A stretch of 64,000 nt of DNA from Streptosporangium sp. NBC_01755. GTDB lineage: Bacteria > Actinomycetota > Actinomycetes > Streptosporangiales > Streptosporangiaceae. Location: contig NZ_CP109131.1 of assembly GCF_035917995.1 (NCBI RefSeq), positions 2,480,001-2,544,000 on the forward strand. Direction: 5' to 3'. Made by a program: the position numbers and the translations under genes. Under the pieces are notes generated by a model. The model worked only from the letters and a program-made list of their open reading frames with translations, did no database searches and was not told where the DNA came from. Positions 35,190 through 44,172 of the stretch are shown here, piece by piece (the stretch's first letter is position 1; every line of letters begins with the position of its first letter).

Positions 35190-36419
35190 ATGAGCCCGTC
35201 ACCGGACGTCCCCGCCCGCCGCGAAGGCGGAGACCTGGCGGACTACGCGTCGCTCCTCCGCCGCCGGTGGCTGATCATCTGCTCCCTGCTCCTCACCGGA
35301 GCCGGTGGCGGCGCCGCCCTGCTACGGCTCACCCCGCCCTCCTACACCGCCTCCGCTCAGGTCCTGGTGACCGCCACCGGCTCGCAGGAGCAGACCAACC
35401 AGGTCACCAACCGCCAGCGCGAACCGCTCAACCTCGACACCGAGGCCCAGATCGCCCGGTCCGCGGTGGTCTCGGCGAAGGCCCGCGAAATGCCCGGCGA
35501 GCTTGGCTGTCCCGCCGAGGTCTCCGTGCCGCCCAACACCTCGGTCCTGGAGATCTCCTGCACCGCCACCGACCCAAGGGCGGCCGCCTCGGGCGCGAGC
35601 GCCTACGCCCTCGCCTACCTGGCCCAGCGCCGCGAGTCGTCCACCCAGATGCTCACGGCCCAGCTCAAGGCCGTGATGGTCAAGCTCAGGCAGGTCAACG
35701 CGGGCCTCGCCAAGGTCGCCACCACGCTTCCCGGCCTGAGCAGCGGCACCACGGAGCGGGCCCTCGCCCTCCAGCGGAGGGATGTCCTCGGCCGCCAGGC
35801 CCACAGCCTCACCGCCAGGTACGACGCCCTCAGGACCGTCGCCGTCACTCCCGGGTCGGTGATCAGCCAGGCGGTGGCCCCCACCACCCCCAGCGCTCCC
35901 CGCCCGCCCCTCTACCTGGGCAGCGGCCTCATGGCAGGACTGCTCTGCGGGGTCGGGCTCGCCTGGCTCCGTGACCGCCTCGACACCGCTCTGCGGACCA
36001 CCGCCGACGTCAGGCGCCTGACCGGCCTCGACGCCCTCGGCGACGAGGAGATGCGCCACCTGGCGGGCGCGGTGCTCGTGGTCGCCGTGCCCGGCACCTC
36101 CTCGCGCGACGTGAGAGGTGCGGTACGGACCCTGAACGACCGTGGAGTCCGCGTGGTCGGCGCCTTCGTCACCGGCGGCGACGACCTCTCGCCCGATCCC
36201 CCGGCCGGCGCCGCGCGGGCCCCGCACATCTCCTCCGCGGCACAGCCCGGCGCGGCGCGCTCCAGGAGAGCCGAACGGCCCCTCGCGGGCCTGGCCGGCG
36301 GTGACCGGCCCACACCGGAAACGCACGGCGCCCCGGACGCCATGGTCGCGCCCGGGACGTATGGGAACGTTCCGCCCGGGCGGCAGGCCGCGGCCGGGCG
36401 GAGGGGACGCCGGCTGTGA
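35190..36419 (+). CDS. Wzz-type polysaccharide chain-length / export regulator
   Basis: 409 residues. The first transmembrane helix is WLIICSLLLTGAGGGAALL after an N-terminal cytosolic stretch (DLADYASLLRRRW). A large extracytoplasmic helical region follows, then a second helix (LYLGSGLMAGLLCGVGLAWL) and a C-terminal tail of about 160 residues. The tail has no Walker motifs, so it is not a fused BY-kinase. A Rossmann-like strand in the tail (AVLVVAVPGTSSRDVRGAVRTLNDRGV) may be a degenerate kinase remnant. It sets polymer length together with the Wzy protein encoded next. Its stop overlaps the next start (GTGA). Confidence 0.85.
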   Translation: MSPSPDVPARREGGDLADYASLLRRRWLIICSLLLTGAGGGAALLRLTPPSYTASAQVLVTATGSQEQTNQVTNRQREPLNLDTEAQIARSAVVSAKAREMPGELGCPAEVSVPPNTSVLEISCTATDPRAAASGASAYALAYLAQRRESSTQMLTAQLKAVMVKLRQVNAGLAKVATTLPGLSSGTTERALALQRRDVLGRQAHSLTARYDALRTVAVTPGSVISQAVAPTTPSAPRPPLYLGSGLMAGLLCGVGLAWLRDRLDTALRTTADVRRLTGLDALGDEEMRHLAGAVLVVAVPGTSSRDVRGAVRTLNDRGVRVVGAFVTGGDDLSPDPPAGAARAPHISSAAQPGAARSRRAERPLAGLAGGDRPTPETHGAPDAMVAPGTYGNVPPGRQAAAGRRGRRL

Positions 36420-37708
36420 GGGGGCTGCGTCCGGCCGCCTGGCCGATCGCCGCGCTCCTGGTGGGATACCCGCTCTGGTGGGCGCTCGGTTTCGGCGGCC
36501 TGTCGGTGGTCGCGGTGGCCCCGGCGATGGCCCTGGTCCTCTGGCGGAGGCGGCCGATCAGGGCGCCGCGCGGGTTCGGGCTCTGGCTGCTGCTCCTGGC
36601 GGGCTACCTGATCAGCGCGCTGATGCTCGGCGAGATGCCACCGGACACCTACGGCGAGTTCGGCGCCGGGCGGCTCGTCGGCTACCTGATGCGACTCTGC
36701 CTCTACCTCTCAATGATGATCATGGTGCTCTACCTCGGCAACCTGACGGAGGAGGAGCTGCCCCAGCTCACCCTGGTGCGCATGCTCGGCGCGCTGTTCG
36801 TCACGACCGTCGCGGGCGGCCTGCTGGGCGTGCTCGCCCCACGCGCCGAGTTCACCTCACCGGTCGAGCTGATCCTCCCCGGCTGGATCAGCGACAACCC
36901 CTTCGTCCACAACCTGATCCATCCCACCGCCGCCCAGATGCAGAAGGTCCTCGGTCACGCCTCCCCCCGCCCGGAGGCGCCTTTCGAGTGGGCCAACGCC
37001 TGGGGCGGCAACATCTCGGTGCTGCTCGTCTGGTTCGTGGTCGGCTGGTGGGTGTACGGAGGCCCGCGCAGGCGCCTGGCCATGGTCCCGCTGGCCGCTC
37101 TGGCCGCGATCCCCGTCGTCTACTCGCTCAACCGCGGCCTGTGGATCGGGCTCGGCGTCGCCGCCGCGTACCTCCTGGTGCGCCTGGGCACCCGGGCCCG
37201 CGTCGCGGCCTGCTCGGCTCTGGCCGCGGGGACGCTGGTGTTCGCCCTCAGCCCGCTGCAGGCGATGGTGACCCAGCGGCTGGACCGCCCGCACAGCAAC
37301 GACATCCGTGCCTTCACCGTGTCGGCGACCATCGCCGCCGCGGGCACCTCACCGCTCATCGGCTACGGCAACACCAGAAACGCCATGGGCAACCACCGGA
37401 CGATCACCACCGGCAGGAGCGGCTGGTGTCCCACCTGCGGCCACCCGCCGCTGGGGAGCGACGGCCAGCTCTGGTACCTGATGATCACGCAGGGCTTCAC
37501 CGGGGCCGCGCTCTACGTGGCGTTCTTCGCCGGGGCCGTCCGCCGCCACTGGCGCGACCGGAGCCCGATCGGCATGGCGGGGGTCCTCGTGATGATCCTC
37601 ACCCTGCTCTACATGTTCGTCTACGACGGGCTGTTCACGCCGCTCAGCCTGTATCTGATCTCCTTCGCGCTGCTCTGGAGGAACTCGATGGCGAGCACCG
37701 CCGCATGA
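36416..37708 (+). CDS. O-antigen-ligase / Wzy-like polysaccharide polymerase
   Basis: 430 residues with about ten to eleven transmembrane helices. The large loop between the late helices contains SLNRGLWIGLGVAAAYLL and then ISPLIGYGN-type text (AAAGTSPLIGYGNTRNAMG). This is the layout of the Wzy_C/O-antigen ligase family, whose conserved Arg and Gly residues lie in these loops. A CPTCGHPPLGSDGQLW loop with a Cys pair faces the outside. It would join repeat units exported by the Wzx flippase. The GTG start overlaps the wzz stop, and its own stop overlaps the next gene (ATGA). Confidence 0.83.
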   Translation: MRGLRPAAWPIAALLVGYPLWWALGFGGLSVVAVAPAMALVLWRRRPIRAPRGFGLWLLLLAGYLISALMLGEMPPDTYGEFGAGRLVGYLMRLCLYLSMMIMVLYLGNLTEEELPQLTLVRMLGALFVTTVAGGLLGVLAPRAEFTSPVELILPGWISDNPFVHNLIHPTAAQMQKVLGHASPRPEAPFEWANAWGGNISVLLVWFVVGWWVYGGPRRRLAMVPLAALAAIPVVYSLNRGLWIGLGVAAAYLLVRLGTRARVAACSALAAGTLVFALSPLQAMVTQRLDRPHSNDIRAFTVSATIAAAGTSPLIGYGNTRNAMGNHRTITTGRSGWCPTCGHPPLGSDGQLWYLMITQGFTGAALYVAFFAGAVRRHWRDRSPIGMAGVLVMILTLLYMFVYDGLFTPLSLYLISFALLWRNSMASTAA

Positions 37709-38745
37709 ACGACGCGCGCGCCCGTCTGCGCTATCTCGACGAGACCATCGACCTGCTGTTCCCCGGTCCCGGCGCACCGAGGCCCTACACCCTGCTCCCC
37801 CACCGGCTGCTCCCCCGCAGGCTGGTCCCCCGCGCGTGGTGGCACCCCGGCGGGAGGCTCATCGTGCCGTCCGGCCGAAACGGCATCGAGAACCATCTGA
37901 GCGAGGTGTTCGGTGCTCCCGTCCGCGTCACGCTGCGCGTGCGCCCCGCCCTGCGCGCCAACCGCAAGCCGATCCTGGAGGCACGCGGCCCCGACGGGCC
38001 GATCGCCTTCGTGAAGGTCGGCGACACCGACCTGACCCGGGAGCTCGTCGCGCACGAGGCGCGGACGCTCGACCTGCTCGCCGACGTGCCGCTGAAGACG
38101 GTCGTCCCGCCCGCCGTGCTGCACCACGGATCCTGGCGCGGTCTGTCCGTGCTGGCGCTGACCCCGCTCCCCGTACGACGGGGGCGGATCCCCGGCGTCG
38201 TCCTCACCGACGCGATCGCCGAGATCGCCCACATCCCCTCGGACCCGGCCCCGGACCGCGCGCCCCCCGGAAACCCGATCCACGGGAACCCCACCCGGGT
38301 GACCCCGCACCCGGCAGCGCGTGCCTTCGAAGCCTCCGCTCAGGCCGCCGGGAAACCCGTACGGCCAGAGCCGCTCTCCGGACGGGGGTTCGCCTGGCAC
38401 GGGGACCTGACGCCCTGGAACGTCTCGCGGGGCCCCGACGGGCGGCTGCTGGTCTGGGACTGGGAGCGGTTCGGCACCGGGGTACCGCTCGGCTTCGACG
38501 CGGTCCACCACTTCTTCCAGCGGACCCTGCGCCGCGACGATCCGGCCACCGCCGCCAGAGCCTGCGTGGCGCGGGCCCTGCGGGTCCTGGCCCCGTTCGG
38601 ACTGTCGGCTTCCGAATCCCGGCTGACCGCCCTCCGCTACCTGATCACGCTCGCCGACCGGCACGCGGCCGACGGCCACACACCCCTCGGACCGCCCGAG
38701 CTCTGGCTCAACCCCGTCGTCGACTCCCAGGAGACCCTGCTTTGA
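37705..38745 (+). CDS. Aminoglycoside-phosphotransferase-like kinase
   Basis: 346 residues. The kinase-like C-terminal lobe has the catalytic loop HGDLTPWNVS (Asp and Asn ligands) and the metal Asp in LLVWDWERFG. The N-lobe ATP-binding Lys is probably in GPIAFVKVGD. The fold resembles APH/choline kinases, which phosphorylate small sugars or choline. In this operon the target may be a sugar or a phospho-substituent of the glycan, which is inference. It is translationally coupled to the Wzy gene by ATGA. The stop overlaps a TTG that opens a 29-residue reading frame created by a tandem duplication. Confidence 0.75.
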   Translation: MNDARARLRYLDETIDLLFPGPGAPRPYTLLPHRLLPRRLVPRAWWHPGGRLIVPSGRNGIENHLSEVFGAPVRVTLRVRPALRANRKPILEARGPDGPIAFVKVGDTDLTRELVAHEARTLDLLADVPLKTVVPPAVLHHGSWRGLSVLALTPLPVRRGRIPGVVLTDAIAEIAHIPSDPAPDRAPPGNPIHGNPTRVTPHPAARAFEASAQAAGKPVRPEPLSGRGFAWHGDLTPWNVSRGPDGRLLVWDWERFGTGVPLGFDAVHHFFQRTLRRDDPATAARACVARALRVLAPFGLSASESRLTALRYLITLADRHAADGHTPLGPPELWLNPVVDSQETLL

Positions 38746-38872
38746 AACCAGCGCTGAAGCGTTCGGTCCACGCGGCCGCGTGGACCACCCGGACCAACCC
38801 CGCCGCCGACCCCCGGGAGACCCCGCCGTGAAACCAGCGCTGAAGCGTTCGGTCCACGCGGCCGCGTGGACC
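38729..38872. repeat. 86-bp tandem duplication of the sulfotransferase 5' end
   Basis: Bases 38743-38786 and 38829-38872 are identical (44 bp), and the ribosome-binding regions before them also match. Each copy holds a 22-bp perfect palindrome (38765-38786, 38851-38872). The first copy opens a TTG frame of 29 residues (38742-38831) beginning KPALKRSVHAAAWT after the initiator. It ends at the real GTG start in a GTGA overlap, so coupling along the operon is preserved. Confidence 0.9.
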
Positions 38873-39685
38873 TTGGGGCGCCTCACCTCGGGGAGCCGGG
38901 TGCTGCCCTCCTTCCTCATCGTCGGAGCGCAGCGCTGCGGCACCACCTCCCTGTACCGCGCCCTGTCCCAGCACCCGCTCGCCCTTAAACCCGTACTGCG
39001 CAAGGGCGTGCACTACTTCGACACGGCGTACGACCGGGGCCTGTCCTGGTACCGGGCGCACTTTCCGCTACAGGTGTCGGCCTCCGCGCTGACCCGCAGG
39101 TACGGTTGCCGGCCCCAGGCCTTCGAGTCGTCGCCCTACTACCTGTTCCATCCCCTGGCCGGCCCCCGTATCGCCCGCGACCTGCCGGGCGCCAGGCTGA
39201 TCGTGCTGGTCCGCGACCCCGTCGAGCGGGCCTTCTCCGCACACGCCCACGAACTGGCCAGGGGCTTCGAGACGGAGCCGTCCTTCGCCAGGGCCGTGGA
39301 GCTGGAGGAGGAGCGGCTGGCCGGAGCGGCGCAAGCCCTGCGCGACTCGCCGCACTCGACGAACCCGGCCCACCGCCACCACGCCTACCTGGCCAGGGGC
39401 CGCTACGCCGAGCAGCTCGCCCGGCTGGAGCCGCTGGTCGGCAGGGAGCGTCTGCTCGTCCTCGACAGCGGCCGGTTCTTCGCCGAACCGGAGCTCGTCT
39501 ACGACCGCGTGCTGGCGTTCCTCGGGCTGCCGCACCTCGGCGATCCGGTGTTCGAACAGCACAACTCCCGGAGCAGACCCGCCCCGATGCCTCGCAGGCT
39601 CCGCCGCGAGCTGTCGGACCGCTTCAAGGAGCAGGACACCCTGCTGACCTCATGGCTGGGCGGGGAGCCGTCGTGGCGCCGCTGA
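38828..39685 (+). CDS. PAPS-dependent sulfotransferase 1
   Basis: 285 residues. The 5'-phosphosulfate-binding loop is GAQRCGTTSLYRALSQHP near residue 32. The 3'-phosphate motif is LIVLVRDPVERAFSAHAHE. The family middle KGVHYFD and SPYYLFHP and the end HNSRSRPAP are the typical Sulfotransfer_1 order for bacterial carbohydrate sulfotransferases. It would move sulfate from PAPS to a hydroxyl of the glycan. GTG 38828 has GGGAG about 8 nt upstream. The operon context (Wzy before, Wzx after) supports action on a lipid-linked repeat unit in the cytoplasm. Confidence 0.9.
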   Translation: MKPALKRSVHAAAWTLGRLTSGSRVLPSFLIVGAQRCGTTSLYRALSQHPLALKPVLRKGVHYFDTAYDRGLSWYRAHFPLQVSASALTRRYGCRPQAFESSPYYLFHPLAGPRIARDLPGARLIVLVRDPVERAFSAHAHELARGFETEPSFARAVELEEERLAGAAQALRDSPHSTNPAHRHHAYLARGRYAEQLARLEPLVGRERLLVLDSGRFFAEPELVYDRVLAFLGLPHLGDPVFEQHNSRSRPAPMPRRLRRELSDRFKEQDTLLTSWLGGEPSWRR

Positions 39686-40971
39686 CCCTCACCCGTCTGG
39701 CGGGTCTGACCGGGGTCACGCGAAGCGGGGTGGCGGGGCTGCTGGGAGCGTGCGCCGGGGCCGCCGCCCAGTTCCTGACCGTCGTGCTGGTCACCAGGGG
39801 GGTGGGTCAGGAGACGGCGGGTGTCTTCTTCTCGGCGACCGCCCTGTGCCTGGCGGTCGCCACGGTCCTGCGGCTGGACGCGGGGAACGGGCTCGTCTAC
39901 TTCATCGCCAGGTCCCGGCCGTTCGAATACCGCTGCACCTCCGGCTACGTCCGCGCGGCGCTCGTCCCGGTCGCGTCACTCTCGCTGGCGGCCGCCTGCG
40001 CGGTCGTCCTCAGCACCTCCGACCCCGAGCTGCGGGTGCTGGCGGTGGCTCTGCCCGTGGTGACCTGCTCAGGCGTCGTGGTGAGCGCGACCCGAGGGTT
40101 CGGCTCGATGCGGCCGACCGTGCTACTGGACGGCGTGCTCCAGCCGGTGGCCCAGCTCGCCCTGGTCGCGGCGGTGGTGCTCGCGGGCCGCGATTCCGTG
40201 TCGCTGCTCGTCGCGGCCTGGGCACTGCCGTACCTGCCGGTGCTGTTGCTGGCCTCGGTCTGGTTGCGCCGGCGGCTGCCGCGGACGCCCTACCTGCCGG
40301 GCACCGCGCACGACCTGTGGCGCCACACCTGGCCCCGATCGCTGGCGGCCGGGATCCAGGCGGTGTTCCAGCGGCTGGACATTGTGATCGTGGCGTTGCT
40401 GGCCGGGCCGGCCGAGGCCGCCGTGTACACCGCCGCCACCCGTTTCAAGATCGTGGGTCAGCTGGCCGGCCAGGGCCTGTCGCAGGCCACCCAACCGAGG
40501 CTGGTGCGGGCCCTGGCCGAAGGCGACCTGCCACGTGCCCGGAAGCTGTACCAGTCGGCCACCGTCTGGCTGGTCCTGCTGACCTGGCCGGTCTGGCTCG
40601 GGTACGCGGCGCTCGCTCCGTGGCTGCTCGGAGCCGTCTTCGGGGACGGCTACGCCTCCGGCGCACCGGTGGCGATCGTGCTGGCCGCGACGATGACGCT
40701 CGCCACCGCGTGCGGGATGGCCGACGTGGTGCTGACCGCCGCCGGGCACACCGGCTCCAGCCTGGCCAACCTGACCGCCGCCATCGCGACGACCGCGGTA
40801 CTGGACCTGCTGCTGATCCCCTCCCTGGGCTCGCTCGGCGCCGCCCTCGGCTGGGCGGGGGGCACGGTGGTCAAGAACCTGCTGCCGCTCTGGCACATCC
40901 ACCGCCGGTACGACCTGCGGCCCTTCGGCGCGCACAGCCTGGCCGCCCTGAGCCCGTGGCGAGCAGCCTGA
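39673..40971 (+). CDS. Wzx-type polysaccharide flippase
   Basis: 432 residues with about twelve to fourteen transmembrane helices and short loops, the MATE/MVF-superfamily Wzx layout. Characteristic parts are ETAGVFFSATALCLAVATVL, RFKIVGQLAGQGLSQATQPRL and a late ALGWAGGTVVKNLLPLW. It would flip undecaprenyl-linked repeat units across the membrane. GTG 39673 is chosen because GGGGAG lies 5 nt upstream, giving a 13-bp overlap with the sulfotransferase gene. Its stop overlaps the next start (TGATG). Confidence 0.85.
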   Translation: MAPLTLTRLAGLTGVTRSGVAGLLGACAGAAAQFLTVVLVTRGVGQETAGVFFSATALCLAVATVLRLDAGNGLVYFIARSRPFEYRCTSGYVRAALVPVASLSLAAACAVVLSTSDPELRVLAVALPVVTCSGVVVSATRGFGSMRPTVLLDGVLQPVAQLALVAAVVLAGRDSVSLLVAAWALPYLPVLLLASVWLRRRLPRTPYLPGTAHDLWRHTWPRSLAAGIQAVFQRLDIVIVALLAGPAEAAVYTAATRFKIVGQLAGQGLSQATQPRLVRALAEGDLPRARKLYQSATVWLVLLTWPVWLGYAALAPWLLGAVFGDGYASGAPVAIVLAATMTLATACGMADVVLTAAGHTGSSLANLTAAIATTAVLDLLLIPSLGSLGAALGWAGGTVVKNLLPLWHIHRRYDLRPFGAHSLAALSPWRAA

Positions 40972-41903
40972 TGAGCCCCCCGCCCCCCGTGCTGGTCACC
41001 GGGCTGCCCAGGACCGGGACCAGCTGGACGGGCAGGATGCTCGCGGCGAGCGGGGAGCTGGTCTATGTCAACGAACCGCTCAACCCCGAGCACCCGCCGG
41101 GCGGCTCCCCGGGTGTCCTCGACTCCGTGGTCGGCCACCGCTTCCAATACATCTGCCCGGACAACGAGCGTGCCTGGCTGCCCGCCTTCACCCGCACCGT
41201 CGCGCTGCGCTACGGGTTCCGGGCCGAGCTACGCCGCAACCGCTCGCCGTACGACCTGGCGCGGATGGTCCGGTACGGCACCGCGTTCACCCTGGGGCGG
41301 CTGGGCGGTCGCCGCGCGCTGCTCGACGACCCGTTCGCACTGTTCTCCGCCGGGTGGTTCGCCGACCGGCTCGGCTGCCGGGTTGTCATCCTGCTTCGCG
41401 ACCCGGTGGCTTTCGTCGGTAGCTGGCAGCGGCTCGGCTGGACCGTCTACTTCCACGAACTACTCGAACAGCCGCTGCTGGTGCGCGACCAGCCCCACCT
41501 GGAGGCACTGCGCCCGCTGGTCGGCTCCCAGGACCGCATCGCCAAGGCCGTGGCCCTGTGGCGGGCGGCGGGGATCACCGCCGCCCGCCTGGCCGAGCGG
41601 CACCCCGAGATCACCCTGGCCCGCTACGAGGACCTGGCCCGCGACCCTCTGACGGGTTTTCGCCGCCTGTACGGGTGGGCGGACCTGACGTGGTCGGCTC
41701 GCGCCGAGGAGCGCGTCCGCCGCGCGTGCACCGCCACGTCCAGTGCGAGCACCGCCACGTCCGGCGCGAGCAGCGGCGGCTTCGCCTGGAGCGGCCTGTC
41801 CCGCACGGCCTACCGGCCGATGGACTCGCGCCGCGCCCTCGCCGAGGCCGACACCAGGCTGAGCCCACAGGAGGCCCTCCGGGTCAGGGAACTGGCCTCC
41901 TGA
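40971..41903 (+). CDS. PAPS-dependent sulfotransferase 2
   Basis: 310 residues. The PAPS loop is VTGLPRTGTSWTGRMLA at the N-terminus and the 3'-phosphate motif is VVILLRDPVAFVGSWQRLGW. The tail carries a low-complexity insert (CTATSSASTATSGASSGG) from a 24-bp internal repeat, then SPQEALRVRELAS. It differs from sulfotransferase 1, so the two probably modify different positions or sugars. It is the last gene of the plus arm; 14 bp separate it from the converging minus arm. Confidence 0.88.
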   Translation: MSPPPPVLVTGLPRTGTSWTGRMLAASGELVYVNEPLNPEHPPGGSPGVLDSVVGHRFQYICPDNERAWLPAFTRTVALRYGFRAELRRNRSPYDLARMVRYGTAFTLGRLGGRRALLDDPFALFSAGWFADRLGCRVVILLRDPVAFVGSWQRLGWTVYFHELLEQPLLVRDQPHLEALRPLVGSQDRIAKAVALWRAAGITAARLAERHPEITLARYEDLARDPLTGFRRLYGWADLTWSARAEERVRRACTATSSASTATSGASSGGFAWSGLSRTAYRPMDSRRALAEADTRLSPQEALRVRELAS

Positions 41904-41917
41904 CGGTCGGCGGTCTT

Positions 41918-43231
41918 TCAGGAGAAGAGGCCCCGAAGGAGAGAGAGCGCGAGGAGCCTGAGGGCGTACGGCAGGTCGTCGACCAGATAACGGCGGGCGA
42001 GCCTGCCCGGCTCCCGCGTCAGCCGGAAGAGCCACTCCAGGCCACCTCTGCGCATCCACGCCGGAGCCCGCCGGACGGTGCCCGCGGCGAAGGCGATCGC
42101 CGCGCCGCAGCCGATGAACCAGGTGCCCGGCAGGTCCCGGCGGAGCGAGGCGATGAGCCGCTCCTGCTTGGGGAAGCCCAGCCCGACGAAGACCAACCGG
42201 GGTCCTGCGGCGATCACGGCGTCGCGCACCCGGGCGTAGCTCTCGGGGTCGTCCTCGAACCCGTACGGCGGGGCGTCGACTCCGGCGATCATCAGTTTCG
42301 GGTGGCGGCCCACCAGCTCGCGGGCCGCCTGCACGGCCGCGCCCTCGGGACCACCCAGCAGGTATACGGGGTGGTGGTAGAAGGCGGCGGCCTCCGACAG
42401 GGACCAGATCAGGTCGGCGCCGGCGACCCGGCCGGGGAGTGGGGTACCGAGCAGTCTCGCCGCCCACACCAGCGGCATGCCGTCCGCCAGCACGAGGTCG
42501 GCGCCCTCGACGAGCCCGCGGACCCGCTCATCGCGAGCGACGATCCGGCTGATGTCGACGTTCGGGGTGACGAGGTGGCCGCCTTCACCGCGTTTCAGCG
42601 CGGCGACCACGTGGTCGACCACCTCGCCCTCGGTCATCGGGTCGATCGCGACGCCCGCCACGTGCACGCGCCTGCGCAGGCGTCTGCGGGTGGCCTTGTC
42701 CGGCCGGGGCCGCCGGCGGGGAGCGACCTGCGCCGCCCCCCGCCTGGCGGCCGGCGTCCCGGCCCGCCCGGCGACGGCGGGCAGGCCGGGCAGGCCGGGC
42801 AGGCCGGGCAGGCCGGGCAGGCCGGGCAGGCCGGGCAGGCCGGGCAGGCCGGGCAGGCCGGGCAGGCCGGGCACCGGATCGTACCCGGTGGTCGCGGACC
42901 GGTGGTCGGTGCTGGGCGGGATCGGCATCACCGCATAACGAGCGGCCGCGACCGCGGCCTTCCCCGTCACGGACGAGGCGGACCGCGGGTCGTAGCGAGC
43001 GGTCACGCGCGCACGATCGACGGCCCGCCCCACCTCCGGCGGAACGACGGCCAGATCGTGGCGAGCGATCATTGACGGGCGCTCGACGGCCGGCCCCAGC
43101 GTGGGCGGAGCGACCTGCGAGCGGTGGCGCGCGAGCACCGGCAGGCGTTCGACGGCCTGACCCGCCAGAGGCGGGGCGACCTGCGGGCCGTAGCGGACTG
43201 TCACGCGCGGACGCTCGGCGATGGGCGCCAT
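41918..43231 (-). CDS. WecG/TagA/CpsF glycosyltransferase with repeat-rich N-terminal extension
   Basis: 437 residues. The catalytic domain is the last 245: VAIDPMTEGEVVDHV, LVTPNVDISRIV, LADGMPLVWAARLLG, YLLGGPEGAA, VFVGLGFPKQERLIA and FIGCGAAIAFAAG, the GT26 signature. Ahead of it lies an extension of about 190 residues. It has four 22-residue repeats (residues 6-93, pattern ER-x-V-x-ARY then a PP core), then ten Gly-Leu-Pro triplets, then an Arg-rich segment. ATG 43231 overlaps the stop of the GT2 gene (TGATG), so the extension is genuinely translated. GT26 enzymes add N-acetylmannosamine or related residues to lipid-linked glycans. Confidence 0.87.
   Translation of the reverse strand: MAPIAERPRVTVRYGPQVAPPLAGQAVERLPVLARHRSQVAPPTLGPAVERPSMIARHDLAVVPPEVGRAVDRARVTARYDPRSASSVTGKAAVAAARYAVMPIPPSTDHRSATTGYDPVPGLPGLPGLPGLPGLPGLPGLPGLPGLPGLPAVAGRAGTPAARRGAAQVAPRRRPRPDKATRRRLRRRVHVAGVAIDPMTEGEVVDHVVAALKRGEGGHLVTPNVDISRIVARDERVRGLVEGADLVLADGMPLVWAARLLGTPLPGRVAGADLIWSLSEAAAFYHHPVYLLGGPEGAAVQAARELVGRHPKLMIAGVDAPPYGFEDDPESYARVRDAVIAAGPRLVFVGLGFPKQERLIASLRRDLPGTWFIGCGAAIAFAAGTVRRAPAWMRRGGLEWLFRLTREPGRLARRYLVDDLPYALRLLALSLLRGLFS
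42779..42868. repeat. 9-bp x10 perfect tandem repeat encoding (Gly-Leu-Pro)10
   Basis: Ten identical 9-bp units (gggcaggcc on the plus strand), in frame in the glycosyltransferase N-terminal extension. Length changes would add or remove whole triplets without shifting frame. Confidence 0.95.
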
Positions 43232-44172
43232 CAGATGCCGTGCCCTCGGTGGTGCAGGACGCTGAGCAGGGTCCGCGCGGGGACCAGACCGGCCGCCACC
43301 GCGAGCGCGATGGGTGCCCGGGGCTCGCCGTGGCGGGCGGTGAACGCCCGCCAGGCCCAGCGGCCCGCCTCCCGCCGCTGGCCGAGGGCCGCGTGGTGGA
43401 AGGCGAGCTGACCGTAGACCCGCGCCGCGCCGCGCGGATCCACGGCCAGATCAGGGTGCCGGGCGAGCATCCACTGCAGCCCGGCGATCCGGTCGGCCCA
43501 GCGGGCCACGTACGAGGAGCCACCCCAGCGCACCCGGACCAGGGGCCGGTCGACATGCACGATGGGGTGCTGGGCCGCGGCGCGCAGCGCCAGGTCCCAG
43601 TCCTCGTTCTGGCCCTTGGGGGCGCTCTCGTCCACCCATAGCCCGCCGCGCCGGAACACGAACGTCGAGGAGTGCACCATCACCATGCGCGAGCGCACCA
43701 GGTGACGGTAGGTGACGCGGCTGGTCCCCGCCAGGCGGGGGATGCGACGCGAACCGTACTCGACCTCGATGGCGCAGCTGGAGAAGCGGGCGTCCGGCTC
43801 CGCCTCCAGCGCGGCGACCTGGGCGGCGACCTTGCCGGGCAGCCACTGGTCGTCGTCGTCACAGAAGGCGACAAGATCGGTGCCAAGGGCCGCGATGCCG
43901 GTGTTGCGGGCACCGGGCAGGCCCGGGGTGAGCCGGTTGGCCATCACCCGCACCCCGCGGGAGGGTGCCCCGTGCCGACCGGGTGCCAGCGCCCGGCTGG
44001 CCAGGAGGTCGGCCACCTGGTCGGCGACCCAGGCCGGATCTCCGCCGTCCACGACGACGACCACCTCGACGGGGCCGGAGTGGTCCTGGCCGAGCACCGC
44101 GAGCGTGGCCGCGCGCAGCTGGTCGGGCCGGTGTCCCCGGGTGGGGATGACGACACCCACCGATGTGTTCAC
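43231..44172 (-). CDS. GT2-family glycosyltransferase
   Basis: 313 residues. The GT-A fold opens with VGVVIPTRGHRPDQL. The nucleotide-sugar/metal site is LVAFCDDDDQWLP (DxD) and the later catalytic region is KGQNEDWDLALRAA, with the conserved ED. The last 70 residues are helical and basic. It probably adds one sugar of the repeat unit; the donor is unknown. The GTG start overlaps the sulfotransferase 3 stop (GTGA), and its stop overlaps the next gene. Confidence 0.88.
   Translation of the reverse strand: MNTSVGVVIPTRGHRPDQLRAATLAVLGQDHSGPVEVVVVVDGGDPAWVADQVADLLASRALAPGRHGAPSRGVRVMANRLTPGLPGARNTGIAALGTDLVAFCDDDDQWLPGKVAAQVAALEAEPDARFSSCAIEVEYGSRRIPRLAGTSRVTYRHLVRSRMVMVHSSTFVFRRGGLWVDESAPKGQNEDWDLALRAAAQHPIVHVDRPLVRVRWGGSSYVARWADRIAGLQWMLARHPDLAVDPRGAARVYGQLAFHHAALGQRREAGRWAWRAFTARHGEPRAPIALAVAAGLVPARTLLSVLHHRGHGI

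Noticed and set aside
36142-38745. Long plus-strand frame that runs through the Wzy gene into the kinase gene
   Set aside because: Only its last part is the real kinase; the rest is Arg/Pro/Gly-rich shadow of Wzz and Wzy.
42779-42868. Regular short repeats that could be read as a CRISPR array
   Set aside because: The unit is 9 bp with no spacers, lies in frame in a glycosyltransferase gene and encodes Gly-Leu-Pro triplets.
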